64,000 bases of DNA from Paucimonas lemoignei (GTDB lineage: Bacteria > Pseudomonadota > Gammaproteobacteria > Pseudomonadales > Pseudomonadaceae): assembly GCA_900475325.1 (NCBI GenBank), contig LS483371.1, positions 124,001 through 188,000 of the forward strand, given 5' to 3'. Positions 1 to 9,060 of the stretch are shown in pieces. Position 1 is the first letter of the stretch. Each line of letters starts with the position of its first letter. A program made the translations under genes and the position numbers. The notes beneath the pieces are model-generated. The model was not told the origin of the DNA. It worked only from the letters and a program-made list of their open reading frames with translations, and made no database searches.

Positions 1-713
1 ACATTCTGCAGCTCAAGCGTGACGCTCAGGAAAGCCTGAAACTTGCTCAAGGCGTGGGTCGTGTTAAAGAAGCGGTCAGCAAATCGCTGAGCGCTCGCGC
101 TGCTAAACCGGCTCCTGCCAAAGCGTCCCCAACCAAAGTAGCGCCTGCCAAGGCAACGCCATCCAAAGCAGTAGCCACCAAGGCCGCAGCGCCAGCCGCC
201 AAAACTGCTGCCGCGAAAGCTCCGGCCAAGGCGCCAGCCAAAGCCCCGGCCAAAGTTGTCGCGGCCAAGCCAGCGGCTAAACCAGCTGCCAAGCCGGCCA
301 CCAAGGCTGCTGCTGCCAAGGCACCTGCGAAAGCGCCCGCCAGCAAACCTGCTACAGCCGCTGCCAAGCCCGCCGCCAAGGCCCCGGTCAAGACTGCGGC
401 GGCAAAAGCGCCCGCTAAAACCGCAGCCGCCAAACCTGCTGCCGCGAAAGCGCCTGCCAAGCCAGCTGCGAAGCCAACTGCCGCTAAACCAGCCGCAGCA
501 AAGGCACCGGTTAAAGCTGCCGCCAAGCCTGTGGCCAAAGCACCGGCCAAGGCACCAGCCAAGCCTGCAGCCAAACCAGCCACTAAGCCTGCTGCTGCCA
601 AGCCCGCAACCCCGGCGACACCTGTGGCCAACGCGCCCGTAGCGACCCCTGCTACCCCTGCTACCCCTGCTGCACCGGTAACAGGCAACAACACGCCAAC
701 CAGCGCTTCCTAA
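1..713 (+). CDS. algP: AlgP-like histone H1-type Lys/Ala/Pro-rich protein, 5' end outside window
   Basis: The reading frame is open from the first base, so the true start lies upstream. The visible N-terminal part contains LKRDAQESLKLAQGVGRVKE, which matches the end of the ordered coiled-coil domain of Pseudomonas AlgP. From about residue 30 onward the protein is almost purely Ala, Lys and Pro, with many degenerate KPAA/KAPA units resembling the tail of eukaryotic histone H1. AlgP is a nucleoid-associated protein once implicated in alginate gene regulation. It converges on the next gene, their stop codons overlapping. The repeats make the length prone to change by slippage. Internal GTG codons could be mistaken for starts. 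Confidence 0.85.
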   Translation, partial: ILQLKRDAQESLKLAQGVGRVKEAVSKSLSARAAKPAPAKASPTKVAPAKATPSKAVATKAAAPAAKTAAAKAPAKAPAKAPAKVVAAKPAAKPAAKPATKAAAAKAPAKAPASKPATAAAKPAAKAPVKTAAAKAPAKTAAAKPAAAKAPAKPAAKPTAAKPAAAKAPVKAAAKPVAKAPAKAPAKPAAKPATKPAAAKPATPATPVANAPVATPATPATPAAPVTGNNTPTSAS

Positions 714-1177
714 GGTCGGTTAGTCGCGACGCGCAGCATCTGCAGCGCGTCGCGATTTTGCCTGGCAGCGTCGCCTGCCAGTTCAGTCAGCCAGTCAGGT
801 TGATCCGCTGATTTTTCTGCGGTCCCCCAGTTCTGGCACACAGCTTCCAGTCGTGAAATCAGTTCTTGTTCCGCAGCCAGCTCCAGCGCTTTGACTTGCT
901 CACGCAGCAATGCCAAAGGCCGGTCCAGTTGAGCGGCGTCGCGCCAGTGCGTGCGCAATTGCCGAAGCGGGCTGACCACGGCCTCATCCCATGGCCTGGC
1001 CAACTGTCCGATTTCCAGCAAGCGATGCGAACTGCATTCAACGCCTCGCTGCATCAGCCAGGCACCGCATAACAGCATGCAGACGTTGGCCCCGTTGGCT
1101 TGCAGCGCCAGGCACGCCTGCTCGACACCCGGCCTGGCGTACACATCCAGGGTGAAACTCCAAAGGTCAGAAGGCAT
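710..1177 (-). CDS. TIGR02444 family protein (DUF2390)
   Basis: A 155-residue cytoplasmic protein beginning MPSDLWSFTLDVYARPGVE, typical of the gammaproteobacterial TIGR02444/DUF2390 family, whose function is unknown. It has no signal peptide or membrane helix and carries several Cys and Trp residues in its first half. It is divergent from the ABC-F gene, as is usual for this family in Pseudomonas, with only about 47 bp between the two starts, so the promoters must be packed back to back. Its 3' end overlaps the algP stop codon. Confidence 0.8.
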   Translation of the reverse strand: MPSDLWSFTLDVYARPGVEQACLALQANGANVCMLLCGAWLMQRGVECSSHRLLEIGQLARPWDEAVVSPLRQLRTHWRDAAQLDRPLALLREQVKALELAAEQELISRLEAVCQNWGTAEKSADQPDWLTELAGDAARQNRDALQMLRVATNRP

Positions 1178-1224
1178 AGTTGAGCTACCTGTTTGAGACG
1201 AAGCTGGTAGACTCCGCCGCCATT

Positions 1225-3135
1225 ATGATTCGACTTCAGAGCCTTACCTTACAGCGTGGCCCGCAACGTCTGCTAGAAGACGCCGAGCTGACCCTGCACG
1301 CCGGTCAAAAAGCCGGCCTGATCGGTGCCAATGGCGCCGGCAAATCCAGCCTGTTCGCGTTGCTTCTGGGTGAGTTGACCCCGGATTCGGGCGACTGTCT
1401 GCTACCCGCTGATTGGCGCATCGCACACATGCGCCAGGAGATCGATACCCTCGATCGAATCGCCGTGGACTATGTGCTCGATGGCGACCTGCGTTTGCGC
1501 GAGGTGCAGCGCCTGTTGGCCAAAGCCGAAGCGGATCAGGACGGCGCCGCGCAAGCGCGTATGCATTCGGAGCTCGACAGCGCCGACGGTTATACCGCCG
1601 ATGCACGCGCGCGCAAGCTGCTGGCCGGGCTGGGTTTCACCAACGAGCAAATGGACAAGCCGGTTGCCGACTTCTCGGGTGGCTGGCGGATGCGTCTGAA
1701 CCTGGCACAGGCCCTGATGTGCCCATCAGACCTGCTGCTGCTCGACGAACCCACCAACCACTTGGACCTCGACGCGATCCTCTGGCTTGAGGACTGGCTC
1801 AAAAGCTATCCGGGTACGTTGCTGCTGATTTCCCACGACCGGGATTTCCTCGATGCCGTGGTCGATCATGTGGCCCATGTCGAACAGCGCAAGATCACCC
1901 TCTATCGCGGTGGCTACAGCGCTTTCGAACGCGCCCGTGCCGAGCGTCTGGCACAGCAGCAACAGGCTTACGACAAGCAGCAAGCCCAGCGCGCGCACAT
2001 GGAGAAATTCATCACGCGCTTCAAGGCCCAGGCCACCAAGGCCAAGCAGGCCCAGAGCCGGATCAAAGCCCTGGAGCGGATGGAAGAGCTGTCGGCGGCC
2101 CACGTGGATTCGCCGTTCGACTTCACTTTCCGCGAGTCGACCAAGATTTCCAGCCCGCTGCTCGATATGGCTGACGCGCGCTTGGGCTATGGCGACCGAG
2201 CCGTGCTGGAGAAGGTCAAGCTGCAGCTGACGCCGGGTGCACGCATCGGTCTGCTGGGGCCGAACGGCGCGGGTAAATCCACGCTGATCAAAAACCTCTG
2301 CGGTGAGCTTGAGCCACTGAGCGGCCGTCTGGTGCGTGGCGAAAACACCGTGGTCGGTTACTTCGCCCAGCATCAACTGGATTCCCTGGACTCCAAAGCC
2401 AGCCCGCTGCTGCACTTGCAACGTATCGCGCCGACCGAGCGTGAGCAGACGTTGCGCGATTTCCTCGGCGGTTTTGACTTCCGTGGTGCACGTCTGGATG
2501 AGCCGGTACTGAATTTTTCCGGTGGTGAAAAAGCCCGTCTGGCGCTTTCCCTGATCGCCTGGGACCGCCCCAACCTGCTGCTGCTCGACGAACCCACCAA
2601 CCACCTGGATCTGGAGATGCGCCTGGCCTTGACCATGGCCCTTCAAGAGTTCAGTGGTGCGGTGTTGGTGGTCTCTCACGATCGGCATTTGCTGAAGAGC
2701 ACCACCGATGAATTCCTGCTCGTGGCCGATGGCCGGGTGCAGGAGTTCGACGGCGACCTTGAGGATTACGCCCGCTGGCTGGCGGAGTACCGCTTGCGCA
2801 ATGCGCCGGTCAGCAACGCCCCGCTGAACGTCGACAAGACCGACAAGAAGGCCCAGCGCCAACAGGCTGCGGCACTGCGTCAACAACTGGCGCCGCACAA
2901 GAAACAGGCCGACAAGCTTGAGCGCGATCTTGGCCTGCTGCACGAAAAACTCGCCAAGGTTGAGGCTGCATTGGCCGACAGCGCCAATTACGAAGCGGCC
3001 AACAAAGACAAATTGCGCGATCTGCTGGCCGAACAGGCCAAGTTGAAAGTCAGTGAGTCCGAGCTGGAAGAAGCCTGGATGGAATCTCTGGAATTGCTGG
3101 AGTCCATGCAGGCCGAGCTGGAAGCATTGTCGTAA
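1225..3135 (+). CDS. ABC-F family ATPase, YheS-type
   Basis: A 636-residue soluble protein with two ABC ATPase domains and no membrane segment, as in ABC-F ribosome-associated factors. Walker A motifs are GANGAGKSS (about residue 35) and GPNGAGKST (about residue 350). The signatures are FSGGW and FSGGEKARLAL, and both Walker B regions read LLLLDEPTNHLDL. A Lys/Gln-rich linker of 60-80 residues joins the domains, and the C-terminus is a charged coiled coil. ABC-F proteins act on ribosomes during translation and do not transport. I chose ATG 1225 because the protein then begins MIRLQSLTLQRG as in YheS homologues; an upstream in-frame GTG at 1180 would add 15 unlikely residues. Confidence 0.9.
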   Translation: MIRLQSLTLQRGPQRLLEDAELTLHAGQKAGLIGANGAGKSSLFALLLGELTPDSGDCLLPADWRIAHMRQEIDTLDRIAVDYVLDGDLRLREVQRLLAKAEADQDGAAQARMHSELDSADGYTADARARKLLAGLGFTNEQMDKPVADFSGGWRMRLNLAQALMCPSDLLLLDEPTNHLDLDAILWLEDWLKSYPGTLLLISHDRDFLDAVVDHVAHVEQRKITLYRGGYSAFERARAERLAQQQQAYDKQQAQRAHMEKFITRFKAQATKAKQAQSRIKALERMEELSAAHVDSPFDFTFRESTKISSPLLDMADARLGYGDRAVLEKVKLQLTPGARIGLLGPNGAGKSTLIKNLCGELEPLSGRLVRGENTVVGYFAQHQLDSLDSKASPLLHLQRIAPTEREQTLRDFLGGFDFRGARLDEPVLNFSGGEKARLALSLIAWDRPNLLLLDEPTNHLDLEMRLALTMALQEFSGAVLVVSHDRHLLKSTTDEFLLVADGRVQEFDGDLEDYARWLAEYRLRNAPVSNAPLNVDKTDKKAQRQQAAALRQQLAPHKKQADKLERDLGLLHEKLAKVEAALADSANYEAANKDKLRDLLAEQAKLKVSESELEEAWMESLELLESMQAELEALS

Positions 3136-3151
3136 TGAGGTCCAGGGGCTG

Positions 3152-3739
3152 ATGGAAGCGTTAGGTTTGCCGGTCCCCCCAGCGTGGGTCGAACCGATCT
3201 TTCTCGGTGTGCAGATCCTGCTGATCCTGTTGGCGGGTTACGTCGCGCAACGGCTGGTGGGGCGTTTTCTGACCCGCCTTGGCGAGCGCTATCCTCTGCC
3301 GCCTGAACTGCTGATGCCTCTGCGCGGCGGGTTGCGCTGGTTCATCATGGGCAGCGCGTTCGTGATTGTCCTGGGTCGGCTCGGGGTGTCCGCAACCGTG
3401 CTGTGGACCGCCCTTTCAGGCTTTGTGGCCGTGGCGGCGGTGGCGTTCTTCGCCATGTGGAGCGTGCTGTCCAATCTGCTGTGTGCCGTGCTGATCTACA
3501 CCATCGGCCCGTTTCGCATCGGTGACGTGGTCGAGCTGGTCGATACCCTCGACAAGCCGGGCGTCAAAGGGCGCGTGGTGGAGATCAACCTGATGTTCAC
3601 CACCCTGATCGAACCGCCTGAAATAGGCGGAGCCTTGGTGCAAGTGCCCAATAGCCAGTTCTTCCAGAAGTCGGTTCGTCGCTGGCGCGGTACCGATGGT
3701 TTCCCGACGATCGCCGTCGAGAAAACGGCGGATCAGTAG
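3152..3739 (+). CDS. MscS-like small mechanosensitive channel family protein
   Basis: A 195-residue inner-membrane protein with about three hydrophobic segments (residues 10-30, 50-75 and 80-120), followed by a small beta-rich cytoplasmic domain. The third helix and the segment with FRIGDVVEL resemble the pore helix and beta domain of MscS channels, although it is shorter than classical MscS (about 280 residues). A role in osmotic pressure release is inferred from the family only. It follows the ABC-F gene by 16 bp in the same direction and is probably cotranscribed. The frame extends upstream into the ABC-F gene, so ATG 3152 is preferred as the start. Confidence 0.75.
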   Translation: MEALGLPVPPAWVEPIFLGVQILLILLAGYVAQRLVGRFLTRLGERYPLPPELLMPLRGGLRWFIMGSAFVIVLGRLGVSATVLWTALSGFVAVAAVAFFAMWSVLSNLLCAVLIYTIGPFRIGDVVELVDTLDKPGVKGRVVEINLMFTTLIEPPEIGGALVQVPNSQFFQKSVRRWRGTDGFPTIAVEKTADQ

Positions 3740-3828
3740 TATTTCTCTGCGCCAACCCCCGCAGCCTCTAGTCAATCGCCCGAGAAGCTACTAGCTTATC
3801 GGGCATCGGTGTTTGTTCGAGGTGTGTA

Positions 3829-4455
3829 ATGTCTTTGGAAACGTGGCTGGCATTTTTCGCGGCGTGTTGGGTGATCAGCCTTTCGCCGGGCGCAGGCGCC
3901 ATTGCGTCGATGTCCAGCGGGTTGCGCTACGGCTTCTGGCGCGGTTACTGGAACGCCCTGGGCCTGCAAGTGGCGCTGGTGGTGCAGATTGCGATTGTCG
4001 CCGCAGGCCTGGGCGCAGTACTCGCCGCGTCGGATATGGCTTTCACCCTGATCAAGTGGTTTGGCGTGGGTTATCTGGTTTATCTGGGCATCAAGCAATG
4101 GCGCGCGCTGCCTGCCGACCTGTCCGAGGACTCGGCCATTCGCCCTATTGGCAAGCCTCTGGCACTGATCGCCCGCGGCTTTCTGGTCAACATCAGCAAC
4201 CCCAAGGCGATGGTCTTCATCCTCGCGATCCTGCCGCAATTCATTGACCCGCAGGCACCGCTGTTCACCCAGTACGTGATCATCGCCGCCACCATGGTGG
4301 TCGTCGACATGATCGTCATGGCGGGCTACACGGGCCTGGCTTCACGCGTGCTCCGCGCCTTGAAAACCCCGAAGCAGCAACGCCGTATGAACCGCACTTT
4401 TGCTGGACTGTTCGTCGGCGCAGCAGGTTTTCTGGCGACGTTGCACAGGGCCTGA
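3829..4455 (+). CDS. LysE/RhtB family amino-acid exporter
   Basis: A 208-residue integral membrane protein with five to six hydrophobic segments. It opens MSLETWLAFFAACWVISLSP, the ISLSPGAGAI motif placing it in the RhtB/LysE superfamily, whose members export homoserine, threonine, lysine or related amino acids. The GVGYLVYLGIKQW and FLVNISNPKA motifs are further family hallmarks. The substrate cannot be read from the sequence. The gene stands alone; about 90 bp separates it from the upstream MscS-like gene and REP repeats follow it. A second, distinct LysE-family gene lies near the far end of the window. Confidence 0.88.
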   Translation: MSLETWLAFFAACWVISLSPGAGAIASMSSGLRYGFWRGYWNALGLQVALVVQIAIVAAGLGAVLAASDMAFTLIKWFGVGYLVYLGIKQWRALPADLSEDSAIRPIGKPLALIARGFLVNISNPKAMVFILAILPQFIDPQAPLFTQYVIIAATMVVVDMIVMAGYTGLASRVLRALKTPKQQRRMNRTFAGLFVGAAGFLATLHRA

Positions 4456-4503
4456 TTCGGCGCTGACCCGGCCATGCACAGGCAAGCTTGCCTACCCCCG
4501 TTC

Positions 4504-4592
4504 GTGGGAGCGAGCTTGCTCGCGAAGGCGGTCTTTCAGTCAGGTAGATGCTGTGGTCGTACCGGCCTCTTCGCAAGCAAGCTTGCTCCCAC
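4504..4592. repeat. Pseudomonas REP pair (GTGGGAGCGAGCTTGCTC type)
   Basis: Two inverted copies of a short REP unit, beginning GTGGGAGCGAGCTTGCTCGC and closing AAGCAAGCTTGCTCCCAC. They are separated by a variable spacer, the usual REPIN-like arrangement of Pseudomonas. Confidence 0.85.
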
Positions 4593-4620
4593 AAGGATCG
4601 CGACCTGGCCACGGGATCCC

Positions 4621-4692
4621 TGTAGGAGCTGCCGAAGGCTGCGAAGCATTGTGTCAGGCAGGTTGCTTTCGCAGCCTTCGGCAGCTCCTACA
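4621..4692. repeat. Pseudomonas REP pair (TGTAGGAGCTGCCGAAGGCT type)
   Basis: An inverted pair: TGTAGGAGCTGCCGAAGGCT at one end and AGCCTTCGGCAGCTCCTACA at the other. It is a different REP family from the adjacent pair and directly follows the rnk gene, where it may act as a transcription barrier. Confidence 0.85.
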
Positions 4693-4702
4693 GAGGCCAG
4701 TT

Positions 4703-5110
4703 TTACTGATACTCCCCCGCCGCCTCTGGCTGATATTCCACCGCCAACAACGTGAGTTTCAGGGTTTTGCCGCCCGGCGCGGGCCAGTCGATGTGCTGGC
4801 CGACCTGCAGGCCCAGCAAGGCCGAGCCTACCGGCGCAAGGATGGACACCGTGCCTTCGGCCCCGGCGTCTTTCGGATAAACCAGCTTGAGGTGGTAATC
4901 CTTGCCACTGACTTCTTCGCGGCAGTGCACGCGCGAGTTCATGGTCACCACACCGGCAGGCACTTCATCGTGGCCGACGACTTGTTCAGCGCGGTCCAGT
5001 TCGGCCTGCAGGGCCAGAACGCCGGGGGTGGTTTCATCCAGGCTTTCGATCAGTTGCTCAAGACGCTGCACGTCCAGGCGGGTGAGGATGATGGAAGGTG
5101 CAGTAGTCAT
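4703..5110 (-). CDS. rnk: Nucleoside diphosphate kinase regulator Rnk
   Basis: A 135-residue soluble protein with an N-terminal helical segment (about residues 10-50) and a C-terminal GreA/GreB-like FKBP-fold domain. That domain contains VTMNSRVHCREE and a LAPVGSALLGLQVGQ motif. Rnk binds RNA polymerase near the secondary channel. It was named for restoring nucleoside diphosphate kinase activity in P. aeruginosa algR2 mutants. The C-terminal Gre-like domain and the length match Rnk. It is transcribed toward the REP cluster, and the DUF1289 gene upstream has its own terminator. Confidence 0.88.
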   Translation of the reverse strand: MTTAPSIILTRLDVQRLEQLIESLDETTPGVLALQAELDRAEQVVGHDEVPAGVVTMNSRVHCREEVSGKDYHLKLVYPKDAGAEGTVSILAPVGSALLGLQVGQHIDWPAPGGKTLKLTLLAVEYQPEAAGEYQ

Positions 5111-5143
5111 GATCAGACTCCTTTTTTCTGCGCGGCATAAAGC

Positions 5144-5171
5144 AAAACCCCGCCGATGTGGGCGGGGTTTT
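5144..5171. terminator. Rho-independent terminator hairpin
   Basis: A perfect inverted repeat, AAAACCCCGCC with a six-base loop and GGCGGGGTTTT. The T-tract allows termination of the DUF1289 transcript on the minus strand. It lies between that gene and rnk. Confidence 0.85.
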
Positions 5172-5242
5172 GGAAGGCTTCATTCGTGGAAGCATGTCTG
5201 GACACTAACACAGCCCAGACAATACACAACCCGGCGGGCGTG

Positions 5243-5488
5243 CTAAGCGTCGCCCGGCTGATCCAGGTCAGCTGCGGCGCGGCGGGCATCGGCGTTGGCC
5301 CGGATCTGGCGGCGTCGGTCGTCGTCGGCCGAGCGCCATTCGCGGATGTCTTCCACGTGGCGGAAGCAGCCAAGGCAGACTTTTTGCTCGTCCAGCCGAC
5401 AGGTGCTGATGCAGGGCGAAGGCACAGCTGGGCTGACGTTGCTGAACAGCGGCTTGGGTGCCCGGACAGGTGCAGAGGTAGCGGTCAA
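5243..5488 (-). CDS. DUF1289 domain small cysteine-rich protein
   Basis: An 81-residue protein carrying the DUF1289 signature SPCISTCRLDEQKVCLGCFR (residues 24-43), with four cysteines spaced to bind a metal. It is followed by a short helix rich in Arg, Asp and Ala. Its function is unknown. It starts with TTG at 5488, two bases after the cyaY stop codon, so it is probably translationally coupled to cyaY. The linkage to an iron-donor gene and the Cys pattern make a metal-related role plausible but unproven. Confidence 0.75.
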   Translation of the reverse strand: MTATSAPVRAPKPLFSNVSPAVPSPCISTCRLDEQKVCLGCFRHVEDIREWRSADDDRRRQIRANADARRAAADLDQPGDA

Positions 5489-5490
5489 AA

Positions 5491-5823
5491 TCAGATCTCG
5501 TCGAAGTCGAGCTCAACGCCCGCCTGTTCCTGGGTGATGCGCGCGAGCATTTCGCTCAGCAGCTCATCGCTTGAATCACAGACCCAGCGTTTCTCTTCTT
5601 CGTCATAGTCGAAATGGAAGCCGCCGGAGCGCGCCGCCAGCCACAGCTGGCGCAGGGGTTCCTGGCGGCTGAAGATGAGTTGCGTACCGTTTTCGAACTT
5701 GACGGTCAGCACGCCAGCCGAGTTTTCCAGATCCAGATCCAGATCACTCTCGTCGAAAATGTCTTCCAGCGCTTGCTGGGTGGCATCGACCAGATCGTGA
5801 AAGCGGGCTTCGGTCAGACTCAT
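5491..5823 (-). CDS. cyaY: Iron-sulfur cluster assembly frataxin CyaY
   Basis: A 110-residue protein of full frataxin length. The N-terminal helix MSLTEARFHDLVDATQQALE and the acidic ridge EDIFDESDLDLDLEN form the iron-binding face. The central beta sheet (VLTVKFENGTQLIFSRQEP) and the segment LWLAARSGGFHFDYD are family hallmarks. CyaY binds iron and modulates IscS-dependent Fe-S cluster assembly. It is the first gene of a short minus-strand unit with the DUF1289 gene. It is divergent from lptM, with a 249-bp intergenic region between them in which I see no clear operator. Confidence 0.92.
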   Translation of the reverse strand: MSLTEARFHDLVDATQQALEDIFDESDLDLDLENSAGVLTVKFENGTQLIFSRQEPLRQLWLAARSGGFHFDYDEEEKRWVCDSSDELLSEMLARITQEQAGVELDFDEI

Positions 5824-6072
5824 TACAAAAACCTCAAAAAGTGTCTACTGGTGGCACAGCGACGTAAGATACGGTCGCTTAAACGCAAATGCAAAGCTTA
5901 CCCGCCGAGCGAGCACCCGATGAGCCGTGCAGACGCCAATAATCCGCACCGCCTGCGCCAAATCCACGATGCTGCGTCAAACCCCCGCCGGACGGGAACC
6001 GCGCCACGTAGGCAAGGCGCCGGGTGGCCGGTATACTCGGGCGCAATTAATGCTTTTACAAAGGATTTCGCC

Positions 6073-6219
6073 ATGAAGCGCCTGATCTCTTCGCTTGCTG
6101 CGCTTGTCGCGGTCGCTTGTCTTGTTACTGCCTGTGGTCAAAAGGGTCCGCTGTACCTGCCTGACGACACCAAAACTCCGGAAGAACAAGCCAAGTCGCA
6201 ATCGCACAAGCATCTTTAA
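6073..6219 (+). CDS. lptM: LptM small lipoprotein (YifL/LppL)
   Basis: A 48-residue lipoprotein precursor: a positively charged start, a hydrophobic stretch and the lipobox VTAC at about residues 15-18. The conserved GQKGPLYLP motif of the YifL/LptM family follows the lipidated Cys. LptM helps the LptD-LptE translocon in the outer membrane mature. In P. aeruginosa the homologue is LppL, always upstream of lysA, as here (9 bp gap). The ATG at 6073 has a good AAGGA upstream. A longer in-frame reading from 5614 runs through the intergenic region and is not the gene. Confidence 0.88.
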   Translation: MKRLISSLAALVAVACLVTACGQKGPLYLPDDTKTPEEQAKSQSHKHL

Positions 6220-6228
6220 GGGAATTAC

Positions 6229-7476
6229 ATGGACGCCTTCAACTACCGCGACGGTGAGCTGTTCGCGGAGGGAGTAGCGTTGTCTGCCATTGCCGAGCGT
6301 TTCGGCACGCCGACCTACGTTTATTCCCGTGCTCATATCGAAGCCCAGTATCGCGCCTACGCTGACGCCCTCAGCGGCACGCCGCACCTGGTCTGCTTCG
6401 CGGTCAAAGCCAACTCCAACCTGGGTGTGCTCAATGTGCTGGCGCGTCTGGGTTCGGGTTTCGACATCGTTTCGCGTGGCGAGCTGGAGCGTGTGCTCGC
6501 CGCTGGCGGTCAGGCTGACAAGATCGTGTTCTCTGGTGTAGGTAAGACTCGCGACGACATGCGTCGTGCGCTGGAAGTCGGCGTGCACTGTTTCAACGTC
6601 GAATCCACCGACGAGCTTGAGCGCCTGCAGATTGTCGCCGCCGAAATGGGCGTTCGCGCGCCGATCTCGCTGCGCGTCAACCCGGACGTCGATGCTGGTA
6701 CTCACCCGTACATCTCCACCGGCCTCAAGGAAAACAAGTTCGGCATCGCCATTGCTGACGCCGAAGACGTTTACGTGCGCGCCGCGCAGTTGCAGAACCT
6801 GGAGATTGTCGGCGTCGACTGCCATATCGGTTCGCAGCTGACCACGCTGGAGCCTTTCATCGATGCACTGGATCGCCTGCTCGCCCTGGTCGACCGCCTC
6901 GGTGATTGCGGCATCTACCTGCGCCACATCGATCTGGGTGGTGGGCTGGGCGTGCGTTATCGCGATGAAGAGCCCCCGCTCGCTGCTGATTACATCAAGG
7001 CTGTACGTGAACGTCTGGAGGGTCGCGACCTGTCGCTGGTCTTCGAACCGGGCCGTTTCATCGTCGCCAACGCAGGCGTGCTGCTGACTCAGGTCGAATA
7101 CCTCAAGCACACCGAGCACAAGGATTTCGCGATTGTCGATGCGGCCATGAACGATCTGATCCGCCCGGCGCTGTATCAAGCCTGGATGGATGTGACGGCC
7201 GTGCGCCCGCGTGACAGCGCCACTCGCGCCTACGACATCGTCGGCCCGATCTGTGAAACCGGTGATTTCCTGGCCAAAGGTCGCGACCTGGCATTGGCCG
7301 AGGGCGATCTGCTGGCCGTACATTCCGCCGGCGCCTACGGTTTTGTGATGAGTTCCAACTACAACACCCGCGGCCGGACGGCTGAAGTGCTGGTTGATGG
7401 CTCGCAGGCTTTCGAAGTGCGTCGCCGCGAAACTGTGGCCGAGCTGTTTGCTGGCGAAAGCCTGCTGCCGGAGTAA
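6229..7476 (+). CDS. lysA: Diaminopimelate decarboxylase LysA
   Basis: A 415-residue PLP enzyme with an alanine-racemase-like barrel and a C-terminal beta domain. The PLP lysine lies in [10 protein letters not shown] (about residue 60). GGGLGVRY (about residue 240) binds phosphate, [11 protein letters not shown] and [13 protein letters not shown] are catalytic and dimer-interface motifs, and [13 protein letters not shown] lies near the C-terminus. It decarboxylates meso-diaminopimelate to L-lysine, the last step of lysine synthesis. It sits in the conserved lptM-lysA-dapF run, 3 bp before dapF, so substrate supply (DapF) and use (LysA) are cotranscribed. Confidence 0.96.
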   Translation: MDAFNYRDGELFAEGVALSAIAERFGTPTYVYSRAHIEAQYRAYADALSGTPHLVCFAVKANSNLGVLNVLARLGSGFDIVSRGELERVLAAGGQADKIVFSGVGKTRDDMRRALEVGVHCFNVESTDELERLQIVAAEMGVRAPISLRVNPDVDAGTHPYISTGLKENKFGIAIADAEDVYVRAAQLQNLEIVGVDCHIGSQLTTLEPFIDALDRLLALVDRLGDCGIYLRHIDLGGGLGVRYRDEEPPLAADYIKAVRERLEGRDLSLVFEPGRFIVANAGVLLTQVEYLKHTEHKDFAIVDAAMNDLIRPALYQAWMDVTAVRPRDSATRAYDIVGPICETGDFLAKGRDLALAEGDLLAVHSAGAYGFVMSSNYNTRGRTAEVLVDGSQAFEVRRRETVAELFAGESLLPE

Positions 7477-7479
7477 GCC

Positions 7480-8310
7480 ATGCTGCTGCGTTTTACGAAG
7501 ATGCACGGCCTGGGCAACGATTTCATGGTTCTGGACCTGGTCAGCCAACACGCGCACATATTGCCCAAGCACGCCAAGCAATGGGGTGATCGGCACACGG
7601 GTGTCGGGTTTGATCAACTGTTGCTGGTGGAAACCCCGACCAACCCGGACGTTGATTTCCGTTACCGGATCTTCAACTCCGATGGTTCGGAAGTGGAGCA
7701 GTGCGGCAATGGTGCGCGCTGTTTTGCCCGTTTCGTGCTGGACAAGCGCCTGACGGCCAAGCGGCAAATCAAGGTCGAGACCAAGAGCGGCATCATCGAA
7801 CTCGATATCCGTAACGACGGCCAGATCAGCGTCGATATGGGGCCGCCACGGCTGGTGCCTGCCGATATTCCATTCCAGGCCACCGAGCAGGCGCTGAGCT
7901 ACAGCCTGGATGTGGACGGGCAAGCGATCGAGCTGGCTGCGGTGTCCATGGGCAATCCGCATGCGGTGCTGCGCGTGGATGACATCAACAGCGCACCGGT
8001 GCATGCTCTTGGCCCGAAAATCGAAAACCACCCGCGCTTTCCGGCGCGGGTCAACGTCGGCTTTCTCTACGTCGTTGATCGTCAGCGGGCGCAGTTGCGC
8101 GTCTGGGAGCGCGGAGCCGGGGAAACCCAGGCCTGCGGGACCGGCGCGTGTGCCGCGGCGGTCGCCGCTATCAGCCAGGGCTGGATGGATTCGCCACTGC
8201 TGATCGATCTGCCGGGCGGGCGCTTGTCCATCGAGTGGGCAGGCCCCGGTCATCCGGTGCTGATGACAGGGCCCGCTGTGCGGGTTTTTGAAGGCCAAGT
8301 TCGTCTATGA
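7480..8310 (+). CDS. dapF: Diaminopimelate epimerase DapF
   Basis: A 276-residue enzyme that converts LL- to meso-diaminopimelate for lysine and peptidoglycan. The two catalytic cysteines are visible in [13 protein letters not shown] (about residue 75) and [14 protein letters not shown] (about residue 220). SMGNPHAVL and [14 protein letters not shown] are further family signatures. Its length and the two-lobed pseudo-symmetric layout are normal. It is cotranscribed with lysA upstream and the DUF484 gene 13 bp downstream. Confidence 0.96.
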   Translation: MLLRFTKMHGLGNDFMVLDLVSQHAHILPKHAKQWGDRHTGVGFDQLLLVETPTNPDVDFRYRIFNSDGSEVEQCGNGARCFARFVLDKRLTAKRQIKVETKSGIIELDIRNDGQISVDMGPPRLVPADIPFQATEQALSYSLDVDGQAIELAAVSMGNPHAVLRVDDINSAPVHALGPKIENHPRFPARVNVGFLYVVDRQRAQLRVWERGAGETQACGTGACAAAVAAISQGWMDSPLLIDLPGGRLSIEWAGPGHPVLMTGPAVRVFEGQVRL

Positions 8311-8323
8311 GTGAGCAGAAGCA

Positions 8324-9058
8324 ATGACCGACACGCCTCAGACTTCAACCGACAAGCCCAGCGAATCGCCTGCCGATAGCGCGGTGGCCAACCCTGAAGC
8401 AGAGGCGGTCATCGCTTACCTGCTCGACCATCCGGATTTCTTCGCCGAACACGACGAGTTGCTGGTGTCGATGCGAGTCCCGCATCAACGTGGCGACACG
8501 GTCTCGCTGGTCGAGCGCCAGCTCAAGCTGTTGCGAGAGCGCAATATCGAGATGCGTCATCGTCTGTCGCAGCTGATGGATGTGGCGCGCGACAACGATC
8601 GCCTGTTCGACAAGACCCGCCGCCTGAACCTCGCGCTGATGGATGCCAGTAGCCTGGAAGAAATCGTGATTGCCGTGGAAGACAGCCTTCGTCAGGACTT
8701 CCAGGTGCCCTTCGTCAGCCTGATTCTGTTCAGCGACAACGCCATGCCGGTAGGCCGTTGGGTCAGCAGCGCCGAAGCGCAAAAGGCCATCGGCGGGCTG
8801 ATCGGCGATAAGACGATCTGTGGCGCCCTGCGTGAGCATGAGCTGAACTTCCTGTTCGGCGCCGAGCAAGGCAAGGAAGTCGGTTCCACGGCCATCGTGA
8901 CCCTCAACCACTTGGGGTTGCATGGGGTTCTTGCCATTGGCAGCCGCGATCCGCAGCATTACAAAAGCTCGGTGGGCACCCTGTTCCTCAATTACATTGC
9001 CGATGTTCTGGGGCGTCTGCTACCGCGCTTCACCCATTCGCTACGCTCGGTTCGCTAG
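8324..9058 (+). CDS. DUF484 family (GAF-like) protein
   Basis: A 244-residue cytoplasmic protein of the DUF484 family, always found between dapF and xerC in gammaproteobacteria. Residues 25-100 form a helical region with the family motif [17 protein letters not shown]. The rest has the hydrophobic pattern of a GAF-like sensor domain. Function is unknown; the conserved linkage suggests a role alongside XerC-mediated chromosome dimer resolution or envelope metabolism, which is inference. The stop codon is 2 bp before the xerC start. Confidence 0.88.
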   Translation: MTDTPQTSTDKPSESPADSAVANPEAEAVIAYLLDHPDFFAEHDELLVSMRVPHQRGDTVSLVERQLKLLRERNIEMRHRLSQLMDVARDNDRLFDKTRRLNLALMDASSLEEIVIAVEDSLRQDFQVPFVSLILFSDNAMPVGRWVSSAEAQKAIGGLIGDKTICGALREHELNFLFGAEQGKEVGSTAIVTLNHLGLHGVLAIGSRDPQHYKSSVGTLFLNYIADVLGRLLPRFTHSLRSVR

Positions 9059-9060
9059 GC

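Noticed and set aside
47..694. A Gly/Ala/Leu-rich 215-codon frame opposite algP
   Set aside because: It results from the repetitive algP sequence read in reverse; not a PE-PGRS-like protein.
5977..8298. A 773-codon open frame on the minus strand, antisense to lptM, lysA and dapF
   Set aside because: It mirrors well-recognised genes on the other strand. The content is an artefact of high-GC codon use and matches no family.
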